Assembly (NCBI GenBank): GCA_949130485.1 | Contig: OX422188.1 | Coordinates: forward strand, 1,573,722 to 1,637,721 | Length of the DNA stretch: 64,000 nucleotides | Source of the DNA: Agelas oroides | Taxonomy: Eukaryota; Porifera; Demospongiae; Agelasida; Agelasidae | Direction: 5' to 3' | In this document: positions 1-12,400 of the stretch, piece by piece | How positions within the stretch are numbered: position 1 is the stretch's first letter | How the letters are laid out: the number at the start of each line of letters is the position of its first letter | Program-made: the position numbers and the translations under genes | Notes under the pieces: model-generated | The model's input: only the letters and a program-made list of their open reading frames with translations | What the model was told of the DNA's origin: nothing | The model's database searches: none

Positions 1-50
1 CTGCATCTTGGAACTACTTCCCTCAAAACGCATTCCTCTAATCCTTCCAG

Positions 51-3000
51 GAGCAGATCAAAACCTTCCTGGAGGACTGTCCAGAGGAGAAACAGATGAT
101 GTTGTTCAGTGCCACAATGCCTCGTGACATCAAACAGCTGACTAAGATGTAAGTTTAATAGGATGTGTACACATGTACCATAAACTCTGGTTATTAGGCG
201 CACTTTGCTATTAGGTACATATTATTGGGGCGAGCCTGAGCGTGCCCCACACTAGCGTGACTGTATTGCGTACGTGTGTGGGTATGCTTGTTTGCTTGCT
301 TGCTTGTTTGCTTGCGGCCATATACCGTAAATTTTAAATGAGCACGTTTGAATTTTAATATTACGAAGAACAAGCTCATGCACTCGGGCTATTGCCAGAG
401 TGCAGCGTCGGTGACCTGGAGCGGAGATGACTGAAGTTGAAGCACGCATGGCAACTTACTTCTTGTTTGTATGTGCTGCTACAGATCATCAACGGCAGGC
501 TGCCCACAGGCAGTACAAATTTCGATCACAACGGTGGTTGAGGTCGCTCCAGGTATTAAGGGCCATGCATAAACGGCACCTATAAATAGCAGAAATTAAG
601 CTTAGTCCATGCTTATGTAGCCACACTGATAGTAGCTGTCCTGGTTGTTGGCAATGTGATACCTATGTGATACCTAGCTATCTCTGGTGAAGACTTATCA
701 AGATATCTACATGCGTGACAAATCCTGCTTTGTGCCATGACAAATCAGTTTGCTGCTTGCTCAGGCTCGCCCCACGATGATGCATCATCACACTAGTTTA
801 TTAGGCGCATGCTTCCTTCCTGGTACACGGCATCATTTATTAAGCACATGTGCATTAAATAGAGACGGCAGCGAGAGATCGAGTGACAACCCTGGTACCA
901 AGAGCACCCAATACATTTGATGGTCATCCTGAAATCAAACATGAGAAGAGCTACACAGGTCTTTCCCACTTTTGGCTTCACATGGCATATCTGTCACGGC
1001 TTGTGAGACTACTAGTAAAATTTCTCCCGTACAATGCGTGGAGCCCTGCATATCTCCTTGAACACACAATGGCTACGAATCACGGTCTCCTTGAGAAGGA
1101 TGAAGCCTTTTGATTTTAACATTGATACTCACCAGGTAAATGCGTCAAAAGATCTACTGCATCATAGCGCTGTGTTTTTTCAGTCATGCCGCCCATATAG
1201 GGCGTGGCTTTCATTACCCCCCTTATTAAGCGCATATCCTCTATTAGGTGCCTATTTGTTTAGCCACTTACACTTATAAGCGCATGTGCTTTTTAACCAG
1301 AGTCTACAGGCCCTGAGCAAGCACATACGGGCACTCACAGCTCAAGCACCTAAAAATGGGGGTGGGTACTTACATGGAGGAAGTGCTTGAATTGTTCAAC
1401 TATCCCCATGCAAACCAAAACAGGCTATCCAGGCAATGAAGGAAGCTGTAGTGTGCATATGAATGTAAGGACTATTAGCCTCATTGCCAAGCCTCTGCAG
1501 CGTTCTGTTGCTTGCAGTACGAATTTTTTGCTAATTTTGTACTATGAGCGGCTAATGCTGCAGACGAGGCTATGAACCAGTGCGCCGGATGTCGTGGAGC
1601 CTGAAGTGCATCAGAATGATCACTGCTATGTAAATATGCTTCTCTGGACATTAACTTTATTAATGGAAAGCCCTTCACCATATGTATTTTTCGCAGACTC
1701 ATTGTGCATTAGTCAAGCCGCATAGCCAGACTCCCTCCGGATAGTCCGACTACAGGAACTAAGTCTCTCACAAGGCTTGCTAACGTTTACAGCTCCTCTA
1801 CAACTCCAGTAGCAGTCCTTGGTTTGTTTGATAACTGTTTCTGTGTCGGCAAAGAACAAAACTTTCCAGCCATAAAAATATTGTTTGTTTGTTCATAGCA
1901 TAGTGTGAGCATATGGAAACAAAGATAAAACATACGAAGCAAAAGGAATGTTGCCATATAGCACCGCTTTCCAAGGCTGGTTATTGAATAAGGTATTAGT
2001 CATGGCCAAGAAAATATACAGGTGCATGTTCACTGCCAGTCTATCTGTGTCCGCAGGTACATGAGGGACCCTGTTATGGTGAACCTGGTATCCAATAAGA
2101 ACCTCATTCCAGCTAACATCACACATGAGGTGTGTTATGACCAGCTGTGTTTACAGGCTGTCCTTGTTACAAGTGAATGAAATCACCAAATACTTGTACA
2201 CGTGACAAGTACATGCAAATGTATCGTGACTGTATACTCTACAGGATGTGTCATTCTTGTGTTTTGTTGCAGGCCATCCGGGTTGATCATTATAAGAAGG
2301 GTGGTGTTTTGGCCAACCTATTGCTGTACCACAAACCCGAGAGGACTATTGTGTTCACCACCACTAGAGGTAGGCTTGGTATGTGCCTCACTGTGTGGCA
2401 TGTAATCTCTCAGTAGCTCACAAAGCTTCATATGGGGAATGTGACCATTGTACCATAAAATCTGGTTGAAAACATTTCGTAACCCGTGATATTGAATCTA
2501 CGTGTCAGGGCCACACTTTATGTGGCATTATGTATACCCCATGTCGTGTCAATATAATGCTTTTGTCCAATCAATTTTAGCCATATATTTGGTACCACTA
2601 AAGGTAGGCTTGGCATGTGCCTCACTGTGGTGCTTGTCATAAGTCCTGTGGTTTCCTCCTTCTTGTGCTCTTCCTCTAGCTCAGAGTGCTCAGATGTCAA
2701 GAATGCTCAACCAGTTGGGAGTAGAGTCACATTATATCAACTCTGATCTTTCACAGGTATGTATACATCTTTAAGTCATATTGTTATGTTCAGTAGCTGT
2801 CTGCATGCTTTACAAAACTTGGCTGTGCAAAAATAGCTATGCTGCACGCTTGGATATTGACTATTAGGCATTTCACAGTACATAACTGTTGCCATATATA
2901 GGTTTGTCTGGATGAGTATTTCTAACTGTTTAAGCATGAGAATGGTCAAAGCACTAACACAAACTTGTTTGGTGAATCTGTGTAGAGTGCCCGTGAGGCT

Positions 3001-6000
3001 TGCCTGCAGAGCTTCAGAGATGGAAAGACGTCTGTTCTCGTGGTAAGATGTAGAATTTGATACTCTCAATGTACTTTGATTTCCCCAACACTCAGCATTC
3101 TGCTGCACATGTACAGTCTGTGTTACCTTGCACTAGTCTTTATTCCCAAGACTTTCTATCACTAAAAAGTGGCTGAGTTCATGTTGTTCCAAGTCAACTT
3201 TAGAGGTCTATTCTACTCTGGTCTCATTACTGTATATGTGTGCTATCTCCTCATTATTGGGGTGAGCCTGAGTGAGCCCCACATCGGCAGTGAATTGCAT
3301 CAAGGTCGCATGTCTTGAAGTTGTTAAAAAAAAAAACAAGCAGCTCTTCAAAATGTTAGGTTACATAGGTGTATAGAAAGTTATGTACCGCATGTTGTGA
3401 GATTTTCAAGTTGGTAAATTTTTGGCGTATTTCATGAGTAGGTCTGTACCACAAAATTAAAAACCATGAATTATGTGTGTTGTGCATGTTAGTATGCAAC
3501 ATGTGCACCAAGCTGTCGCGAATCACAAAAATAAAAGTTGCAAAAATTTCATGCAGGAATTTTTTTGTGGCTTTCACGAAATATTATCCCTGTGAAAATG
3601 TCAATGCATACAATATTTTCCTAAGTACCTGTACAGTATGCACTATGTTATAGTGTCAGTTGTGTACTTTTCTCATAGGCAACAGACGTGGCTGCAAGAG
3701 GCATTGATGTGCCTGAGACTGACTTGGTCATCCAAGGTACATACGCATGTACTTCACTTTTGTAAACTTTGTAAGTGCTTACAACATTGCAAAGAGCACT
3801 AATTCTGGGTACTCTGTTTTTGTTGCTAGTGCTTTATGAAAGCTGAGGAGGGACTAAGCCTATTTTGTATAGATACGACTACAAAGTATTTAAATTAACC
3901 TAAAAATGATGAAATCACAAAGAACATTATAGTAATATGGTATCTAATACTTGCTAGCTAGTGGTTTGTGCCTCAACTGGACTCTGTGAGCTCTCTCCAT
4001 CTTCTGTGACCCTTAGTAGCACATTAACAGTATCACCATGTTCCAGTGGACACTCCAATGCCTTCTGGGTTTACCTAAGTATATGTTTCTAATCCTCACC
4101 ACTTTAACATAATCATGGTCTGGAAAGAAGTTAACTCTCGTGTGTACTGTGTTCACCTCATAGTGGACCCTCCTCCTAATGGTGTGGACTTTTACATCCA
4201 TCGTGCTGGGAGAACAGGCCGAAAGGGCCAACCAGGCAAAGCCATCATCCTTTATTCTGACAGTGATCGGTTCTTCATGAAAGAGGTATGCAAAGTCAGA
4301 TATACATATACAGTGCATTATGTTGGGACTTTTAGAAATGTTGTAGTATCAGCCCATTTTCCATTTTCGTCTGACATTTTGATTTTGATGAGGTGTAACT
4401 GTGATGATTGGTCCTTTAAACGTTCCAGTAATTAATTTCTTCATTGCGACTGTTCCAATATATGCTCAGATCTCTTGGTTAGAGCTTCGGCTTGAGTATA
4501 TATATTAGAAGTGCTGTCTAGAAGGATTCTTTTAAGGCCCCTCAAACAAACTGATCCCAAGTTAGTTTGCCAGTATGTAGTTGTGTAGTTCAGCACTGAT
4601 AATTTAGTGTAGTGACTTTGAGTGTGTAATTCAGTGTTGTTGTAGTAAAGGTCTTTACGGTTTTAGTTGAGTTATAGTTTCAATGAAAGTGTACAGCTTT
4701 GTTTACTTCATTCTGTATAAAACTTGTTATTTTACCACTTTTGTCTTAAGTACATTAATGCCACATTCTTGTTATATAGTGATGCGCCGATACGAGTTTT
4801 TACCGATATTCTGATATATACCAGCAGATGTTTGCCGGTACCGATAACCGATCTGATATTTTTCATCTTCAGATGGCAGATGTTTTGTGGCGACTCTGTG
4901 CAATGGAAATTGTAATGTTTGCTTGGCAGTGATGTTCACCAATAGCTTGTTACAGATTATAATCCCACTCTAGTAATAACAGCTGACAAAAGTACTAAGC
5001 TACACTTTGGGCAGAAACTGGTTCCTAGTGATCGAACAGTACAAGTAGTAGTTCGTATTTCACTCCCCTGGAGTGACGCTCCCGCTGTTAGTTACTATGG
5101 ACTCTTCCTCTCTGGTAGCGAGACAAGTAGCACCGTCCAAGACAACTTTACAAAGCTGCAACTAGCACACGTACAGCGTATGATGAGAAAAAATGCTAGC
5201 ACATGCATCATTTATCGGTCGAATTATCGGTAGAATTTGCTGATGCTGATACTGTCTAGGATGTGCATTATCAGCCCAATACTGATAACCAATTTGATTA
5301 TCAGTGCATCACTAAATACATATCCATTATTCTTTTCATCACTTCAGCTTGAACGAATTGTGGATTTGAAATACTCCAGTCCTCCAGATAATACTGAAGT
5401 GATAAGGGGAGCCATACAGGCTACTGTAAAAGCTGCAAAGGAAGTAAGTTGAGTTTACCTTTGTGCACAACTTGACATAATATATTGTAAAAAATACCAC
5501 GTGTGGCAGTCCCTGGTAGAAATCAAACATTATTCCGTTGTGTATTTTGACTGTGTTACCGTGTTCAAAGCGCTGTAGCACAGATCTTCCATTAAGGGCA
5601 GGGCTCATATGCGCTACGTAGACTTATCAGGTATTCGTACATCTTCGCTGTGCTTATGAGCTCCGCCCTTAACGGAAGTTTTGCGCTACAGCGCTTTGAA
5701 CGCCAGTCGAGTTGCGCAACGGAATAATGTTAGATTTCTACCTGGGACTGCCACATGTATAACAATATACATATAGTTAGCAGGAATAGAAAGAAAACAC
5801 CTTTTTGACTGTTAGACTGGCTCTTTTAAGAGAGAACCAGGCTTCATAATTCCTACTTGTGCAGAAAGGTTACATTGTCTGCTTATGAGGAAGACTCAAC
5901 ACAAGTAATAGGTTAATTGCAAGTTCTCAGTTGAGACTGCACCTCAAGAAAAAGTAGTAGTCTATAATTATGTGTTTTATGTGTTCATATATGTGTATAT

Positions 6001-8120
6001 GTATATCTGAGATGGGAGTTGCCATGTAGTTTCGTTTGCTGTCCCATACCCAAACAGAATTTTGCCATCTGGATACAAGACTCCCCTATAATAAGGTTGA
6101 ATTACTGATAATGCACAATCCACCTTGAGGAACACATGTACTAAGATACATTGTGATTATAGTACTGTCTAAACTGCCTTTTTCACTAATCTTCATAAAA
6201 TCTAGTCAGCTAGCTTATCATTACCAGTGAAACAAACATGTGCACAGGCAGTGCATGTATTATACTAGGAGTACGCATGCACATGATGCCTCGTGCTGTG
6301 CCGTGCCAGTGCGTATGTGCGCATTATGCATGCGGATGGGCCAAGTGGAGCAGGTGTCACAAATAATTTAGTACGAAGGGCTACGGTTGAATCGAACATG
6401 AAAGTGAGCATAATTTATACTTGGCTTGTGAAGACTCTCCACAACGTGCTTTCTTCCTTTGTACGTTCTCGTCTTGCCCTCTTGGCTTCTTTTGTACACT
6501 GACTTCGTTGCTTTGTCTTTCTCAGTGTCGCCAACTGTCGGCTGCGTTCAGCACTCAACTCCACAAAACACGTACGTTGCGGAGGACCTGCCACGCTGTC
6601 CTCCCCATCCTCCATTGTCAAGAAGCGCTGTTCTTCCCTGTCCTCGACCTCCATCGTCAGTGCACGTGACGCATGAGTTCCTGAGCGTGCACGTGAGTGC
6701 AAATGAGTGCAAATTGACATTCCTGAGCGTGACCGACACGTACATACGTACGCACGTACATTGCGAGAATAGATCCCTCATTCAAAGCCTTGCGCTAATG
6801 CGCTCGGCAAAAATACTAGTAACCTTGCATAAAGGTAGATATGTGATCTGTGGCCTATAGATAGCAGGTATATACATAGTGGTAAGCAGTTTATTACTCT
6901 GGTTGCAAATGTTGTAGAAGCACCACTACTGAAACCTGCTGTAATGGCAGAGATAAATGCTATATTGAGGAGTTACAACCATTGCACTCTTGCAGGATTG
7001 GGGGTGGAAAATCTGCCAACCAATCACATATGCTTTCTCTGCTATTTCTTATCTGTCTGTACACACAGGTTGATCCGAAAATGCTACAGCTAACTATGGA
7101 ACAAGCACGTGAGGTATGTGTATTTTGTATACATGCAGTGACATTTTCAGTGGAGATGGCATAGTGAGTACACATTGTCCATCCAACTATTGTGTACAGC
7201 ACATAAAGAGTGTTTCATTGATTGTTCACACATATATACCACCATCAAGCATGATTTCCTGCCTTGCTACAATGTTAGCAGTGAAGATTAGCTTCATCCC
7301 CAGGCCTTCCTATCGTCTAGTTTTTTTTAATACTTACATAATTTGTATCCATCTTACATAGCTGTATGAGGAGAAGGGTATTGAGGCTCTTGCTGCTACA
7401 CTGGTATTGTCTGCAAGCATCCAACACTTGGCAGCACGCTCCTCACAGAGGTACGTACCTACCCATATACTAGTGGGTTGATTCATCATCTTGGGGCGAG
7501 ACTGAATGAGCAGCACACTGCTGGTTTACTATATTGTAAACATGCAATGGCATCACTCTTGCAGACAGTTCATAATTGGATATCCATCCACCAGTTAAGG
7601 AATAAAAGCCTAACGTTGACCATATTGCATGTAAGAAAAATTTATGAAACCACAGTGGAAAGATGTTTCAGTCATCATCTGCAAATGACCCTATTTTTCA
7701 GTGATGCCACAGAGCACATGCAAAAAGAAATGGTCTGAGAACAAGGCTAGGCCAGGTTTAGTCCTCTTGTCCTAGTTGTTTACTTTATGACAATGAGATT
7801 GCTAGAGGCATAGTCAACATAAAGTGGACTAGGACATGAAGTTCCTACTCAATCATGCTATTGTCAAACTTCTTGATAGACATTCTGTGCTTTTAAACTT
7901 CAGTCCTGTCACACTATACTCATTTTGTTGGTCTAGTGAACCATCAAGACGTAGTGATGGGTTCTCAAGACGTAGCAATGGCAACTCAAGGCGTGGTGGT
8001 GACAGATACTCAAGTGGTGGCTACTCAAGGTTTGATGATACAAGACGTAGTGGTAGGTACTCCAGTCGTCGTGGTGGATACTCAAGGCACAGCAGTGACA
8101 GATACCCAGAAAACTGGTGA
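51..8120 (+). CDS. DDX21/DDX50-like DEAD-box RNA helicase, copy 1 (3' part, 11 exons)
   Basis: ATP-dependent RNA helicase of the nucleolar DDX21/DDX50 type; the 5' half lies outside the window. Exons: 51-148, 2057-2129, 2273-2369, 2680-2756, 2986-3042, 3679-3736, 4164-4285, 5348-5443, 7069-7113, 7362-7450, 7937-8120. All junctions are GT..AG, the phases match throughout, and the exons sum to 996 nt, or 331 residues plus stop. Motifs in order: FSAT (motif III), IVFTTTR (motif IV), SVLVATDVAARGID (motif V), HRAGRTGR (motif VI). Then a segment matching the DDX21 stretch around EEKGIEALAATL, and a tail rich in SRR, RGG and YSS with stop TGA at 8118-8120, like the arginine-glycine tails of DDX21. 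A full GUCT domain is not visible, so the protein is shorter than vertebrate DDX21. It converges on NLR1. Family assignment by eye; the DEAD-box fold itself is certain. Confidence 0.88.
149..2056. repeat. Large helicase intron filled with nested inverted-repeat elements
   Basis: This intron shows no exon. An inner element runs about 226-774, with inverted ends GGGGCGAGCCTGAGC at the left and its complement GCTCAGGCTCGCCCC at the right. It appears to sit inside an outer repeat. The outer repeat has TTATTAGGCGCA on both sides of the insertion and related sequence (ATTAAGCGCATATCC, ATTAGGTGCC) to about 1300. A shorter relative of the GGGGTGAGCCTGAG end occurs at 3255-3285 and 46055-46085. From about 1310 to 2056 I see nothing recognisable. 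Confidence 0.45.
3043..3678. other. Helicase intron with degenerate MITE-like sequence
   Basis: AT-rich intron between the helicase exons SAREACLQ... and ATDVAARG. It carries a GGGGTGAGCCTGAGTG end near 3257 and a degenerate repeat (ACCACAAAATTAAAAACCA, later TCACAAAAATAAAAG and TTTCATGCAGG), which also occurs in copy 2 at about 46680-46930. The copy 2 version has a long poly-G run. No coding signal. Confidence 0.4.
4777..5314. mobile_element. hAT-like non-autonomous transposon (TAGTGATGCGCCGATA ends)
   Basis: The left end TAGTGATGCGCCGATA and right end TATCAGTGCATCACTA are imperfect inverted repeats of the type seen in hAT-Ac elements, and the interior repeats CGATA/TATCGG words. About 540 bp, no transposase frame. 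In helicase copy 2 only the right part remains (about 47715-47812, ending TATCAGTGTATCACTA), so the left half was lost there. Lies in the intron before the exon at 5348. Confidence 0.6.
5503..5754. mobile_element. Palindromic MITE (GTGGCAGTCCC ends), copy 1
   Basis: About 250 bp foldback element. GTGGCAGTCCC-TGGTAGAAAT at the left is matched by ATTTCTACC-TGGGACTGCCAC at the right, and inside this TTCAAAGCGCTGTAGC pairs with GCTACAGCGCTTTGAA. Almost the whole element is inverted-repeat arm. Copies lie at 48009-48260 in helicase copy 2 and, badly decayed, at about 41165-41345. Non-coding. Confidence 0.75.
5755..7068. other. Helicase intron with a copy-1-specific insert
   Basis: Intron sequence. 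About 6256-6800 is absent from the matching place in copy 2, which reads directly from GCAGTGCATGTATATAGG to ATTAGTAACCTTGC near 48775-48800. The insert holds a minus-strand ATG frame of about 79 residues ending near 6415. It begins MEVEDREEQRF and becomes rich in Lys/Arg/Glu (KRARRERTKEE); I do not recognise it. The rest of the intron holds nothing recognisable. Confidence 0.4.
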
Positions 8121-9469
8121 CATAATGTATTTAACTGCACTGTACATGACAAGAGAATCTGATGTTCAATATGTAATATTGTATAGTCATTGTACAATGT
8201 CATGTATTTATTCACTTATGAGCACATTTCAAGCAGTACCAGTATTATTTTGCACCATTAAGGAAGATGAAGATGAGGGGGGGGGGGGGCATGGAGCTTG
8301 AGCACTTACTGTGTCAGAGCAAAGGGCCTAATCAAATCACAGTATTGTTACATGGCTTGATTGCATGCCCCAGTACTATTACACATATGACACCACCAGC
8401 TTCGTTCCCAGGCCTTCCCACAACCCGGTTTTGGAACACTTAGTATGCAAAATACTGTAAGAAACCACATGGTGGGAAGGACCGAGGACAAGGCAAAAGC
8501 TCTTTGCATGATTGTGTAAGTATTTGTTACTGGCATGATAGCTAGTACTAGCTTATTTGGTCATGAATGCACATTACATTCTGCTAAGAGAGCAGTGGTA
8601 TATTCCAAGTCACTACATACACTCTCTTTGTCTATCACTGTGGAGAGGCCTAGGGGCAGGTCTGCAAGACTAAGTACTAGAGCTAGCTTTTCATAAAATC
8701 GCAACCAATTTAAGCTTGTTTGAGCTACTTGGCTAGTAGTCATGGTCCAGGTTCCATCCCAGATGGATATTTGTGAAGCATTATGCACTATTGGTTCCAA
8801 GGTCTCGGAGCAAGATTAGGGTCACATTGTGCAATTTACCAACCACAGTACATACATGACTGTGTAAATACTGATTCATAGTATAGATACCTATTCTATT
8901 TAGGTTTACCGTTTAGTAAAATCCTTCCACAGACCAATGTATCAGAGTGAGTGGGGTGAGTGTTGTACGTGTACTTCTGTATAGATTGTGTGTGCATTGT
9001 TTCAAAATCGGTCTCCATAGTTTGTGTCCAACCTACCTTTGGTTGTCCCCAAAGTGCACGAACACTGTATGTAGTAGTAGCATGAATGACAGAGATCATC
9101 CCATGAAAGTCGCATCCCTAACTGGGCTAAGCCTGCCAATTAATTTTGTTCTGTCAGCCATCCTCTGGTGTAGCCGAGTATGTTCACTTAATAATGCTTT
9201 TTGTGACAAGCAAAACACATTTTTATAGGACTTGTGTTACAGTAAAATAGGACAATTTTATTGCTCAAAGGGTGTACTTGTGTATAACCAAAATCAAGCT
9301 GGAAATTGCATTGAAAGTTCTACAAAAGTGTGAAGTAATTAATTGTTCAACATTTACTGTATCTCCAAAACACACAGTATTTATCAACAGTCAAATGTTC
9401 GCAATATTTTAATTATGTATGAGCTATGTGAGCATACTGTGATATAATGCAACTACCTATGTACCTGAT
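8121..9469. other. Convergent intergenic region between helicase copy 1 and NLR1
   Basis: 3' flanks of two genes that face each other. Holds a poly-G run at 8278-8289 and a block at about 8409-8672. The block has near-inverted ends (CCCAGGCCTTCC... and ...GGCCTAGGGGCAGG) and a foldback at its left side. The same block is present in the opposite orientation in copy 2 (about 50690-50946). No coding exon was found; the longer frames here are not conserved in form. Confidence 0.5.
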
Positions 9470-12400
9470 TTAATTCAATCCACTTTCTATGTCATTAGCA
9501 AGACTATTCCGATCTATATCTCTCAGAACTTCAATCAGCGTGCTCCATGTGACAGGTTGCTTGCCCATCCCTCGGAGCCATTTTGAAAGAATTTCTTGGC
9601 TAGCATTCTCTGCATTATTGCTATGCTTCATGGCAATGGCCTCGACTTTTACTCCATTCTTATCATCCAGTAGAAACACTCCCAGTTCATAGAACTTTAT
9701 TCCTATCTGCTCATGGACCTTAATTTTCTCCTTTGCTCCAGGAAAGGCCAGTAGTTGTTGTAAGGTTGGTTTTGCACCTGTTGTAAAGCAATACAAAGGT
9801 ATGCCAGGTTAGTAGCTGCATGCTATAGTGCTAACTGCATAAACTTGTAATGGTTACTTTTAGAAATTTTGTGTCCTGTATCTTCTTCATTGAATGACTG
9901 TGATGAAGTAGTACTGCTGGGTTTTGAAGTTTCACGAAAAAGGCTTCTAGACAGGGAGTCCATACTATCTGTGCTCGAACCAGCTGAAGACTAAACACAG
10001 AAGACATAAAACAGTCACTTACATGTATAGTCACACATAGCTTTGTTATAGCAGGTTTTAGCAACAAGAATCATACCTTCTGTTTGAATACTTTTCTGCT
10101 TTCTGGTTCAGCTGAGTGCGAGTCCTCCCTTGCAAACTGTACACAGTAAACAATCCTGTTAAAAGGTCATTCATTTACAGCACAATGTTTATTCATACCT
10201 TACTATGGAGTATCCTCTCCAAATTCAATCCTTGAGCCTCCAGACTACCATAAACTGGGTTTCCTTGAAGAGAGATGCAGCTAAGCTGAGGACATGAAGT
10301 TCCAGCCAGCTTGAGAAATGTGGTAGTGGCATCCACCCGTATCTTGTTGTCTTCAAGACTCCATTTCTGTAGCTCTGGATGTGTAAAGAGTGTTTGGCCG
10401 CTGGTAGCCACTTTAGAAAATTTTGTTTGAAAGCGGTTGTACCTCAGATCATCTGAGCCTATTTGGCAGCTGCGAGACGAGAGGTTTTTCAAGGACTGGC
10501 AGACAGTGAGGAAAGCTAGGAGGACCTCAATGCCATAGCCAGTAAAGTAGTTGTCGCTAATCCTGAGATATTTAAGGTGAGTATTGGGTTTCAGTGTGCT
10601 GCAGAACCTCTTTAGATCTGAACCTCTAGTTGTGCATGAGTGTGCTTGGGAAGGGTCCAACAATTGGTGAATGAAGGTAGACATGTCTGCCTCATTAGTT
10701 TTGCCAATTTCATTATCGGTGAGGTTTAGGTCATCAAGAGAGGTGTTGCTCGAGAGAGCACGAAGGAGGATAGTAGCTCCCTTACTGCCCAAGTTGCACT
10801 TTGAAAGACCAAGGGAACATACCTGGCAGTGTTCAAATTCCAACATTCTACCCAGGTGCAAAGCTCCCTCTGGTCCTAGAGGATTTCCCTCAAGGTGAAG
10901 GCGGGTAACAGGTAGACTACCAGTATTGACTACTTCCACTAGTTGGTGTACGCCTTCTGCATGCAAGTCATTCTCTAGTAACTCAAGATGAGAAATCATG
11001 CGGCCTGTTGGCACTAAGCATTTTGTCATGCTAGAAAGACAATTAGCAAACTTGTGCATGCCTTCATCAGTCAGTTTGGTCCTGTTCACCCATATATTGT
11101 GTGGGTGTTTCAGTGCAGGCAAGGCTCTACCAAAAGCTTCTGCACCAACTAAGCTCAGTGAATTGCACGATATATCAAGGTCTTCTATGTTTGAACAGTG
11201 TGATGCAACTGTATCAAGAAGAGAAGCAATGGCAGCTTCATCAGCACATGTACCACCTAATACTCCCCTGATTCTGAAGACTTTCAGGTTTTGTAGCCCT
11301 TGTAAACACTTGACAAGCTGTTCAACTCCTAATACACCAAGCGAATTTCCTGACAAAACTAGCTCAGTAAGCTGCTTGTGATTCACTAAATATGGTATTA
11401 GATTTGCGGCACCATCCTCTTTTATCCCCATGTTTTTGAGATTGATCTTTTGCAGTGAAGAACCTACTTCAAAGATGTGAGCTAGGACTGTAGCTCCAGA
11501 TGGTCCAACATTGTTCGATGTGAGATCAAGCTCCTTGAGAGGTGTAAAAGCAAGGCAAGCATCTGACATGCACCTAAAGCTATCAGCTGTAATATCAGCA
11601 CAAGGAAGGTGCAGCTTCTCAACCTTGAGTTGGAACTGGAATTGAATGAGTGACTTCACAATCTCCATCATTCCTCTATCACCAAAGTGGGAATATTTAA
11701 GCATTATCTTCAAAGACACTTCTTTTCTGCTGAATCTAGTTTGGCTGATTACATGGGCTATTGAAAGACAGTCATATGCAGAAAGATTGCCTTCATAAGG
11801 GCCAAATTTGCCCTTGAGATTTGCAGCAACTCTCTCATTCACTACTTCATTATCTGCTTCATAAGCACAGCGACAGAGGTGCAGTTTGTAGTTATCATCA
11901 CTAATGTTGGACTTCAAGCATTTAGAGATGACACCTTCTGGTATTATCCTCTCACAATGAAGACCAACGTAGAACTGCCACACTTTCTGGAAACGAGGAA
12001 CTTTGAAATACTTGCGACTGGCAGCAATCTGGTCAAGCTCACTCAGAGACAAAAGGTACCTGGCTGCCAAATATTCTTGGAAAGTGACATTGTTGAAATG
12101 GAAGGAAAGACTGCAATCAACAGCCGTAAAGGTAAACCTGGACTGCAATAGGCCCAAACTTTGAAAAACAATCGGAAGATCTCTTGAGGTGGAGTCAAAT
12201 TTCCCTTCAATCTCCTCCCTTGTAAACTCAGTTTTGTTTTGCTTCAATCCAGTGAAGGCCAGATTGCAAAGTTTGTCCATAAGTGGAAGTAACTCGTCCA
12301 AAGTGGTTGCATCTTTGTATTGGGGAAAGTTTCTGTCTATTTCCCGACGGACTATGCTGAGGATAATCTGAGTGCACAGTTCAGTTGCCTTCAGTGGAAT

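Noticed and set aside
4115..4435. Unspliced frame over the helicase motif VI exon as a separate small gene
   Set aside because: It is one exon (4164-4285) plus intron read-through; splice sites and phases fit the helicase.
7936..8301. Plus frame rich in Val/Asp/Gln over the last helicase exon
   Set aside because: It is the +1 frame of the real RS/RG-rich tail; exon phase supports the SRRSDGFSRRS reading.
10671..10898. Plus-strand frames opposite the NLR exons (also 10998-11381, 33973-34356, 53281-53664)
   Set aside because: They recur in all three NLRs only because the minus-strand coding sequence is conserved; no independent signals.
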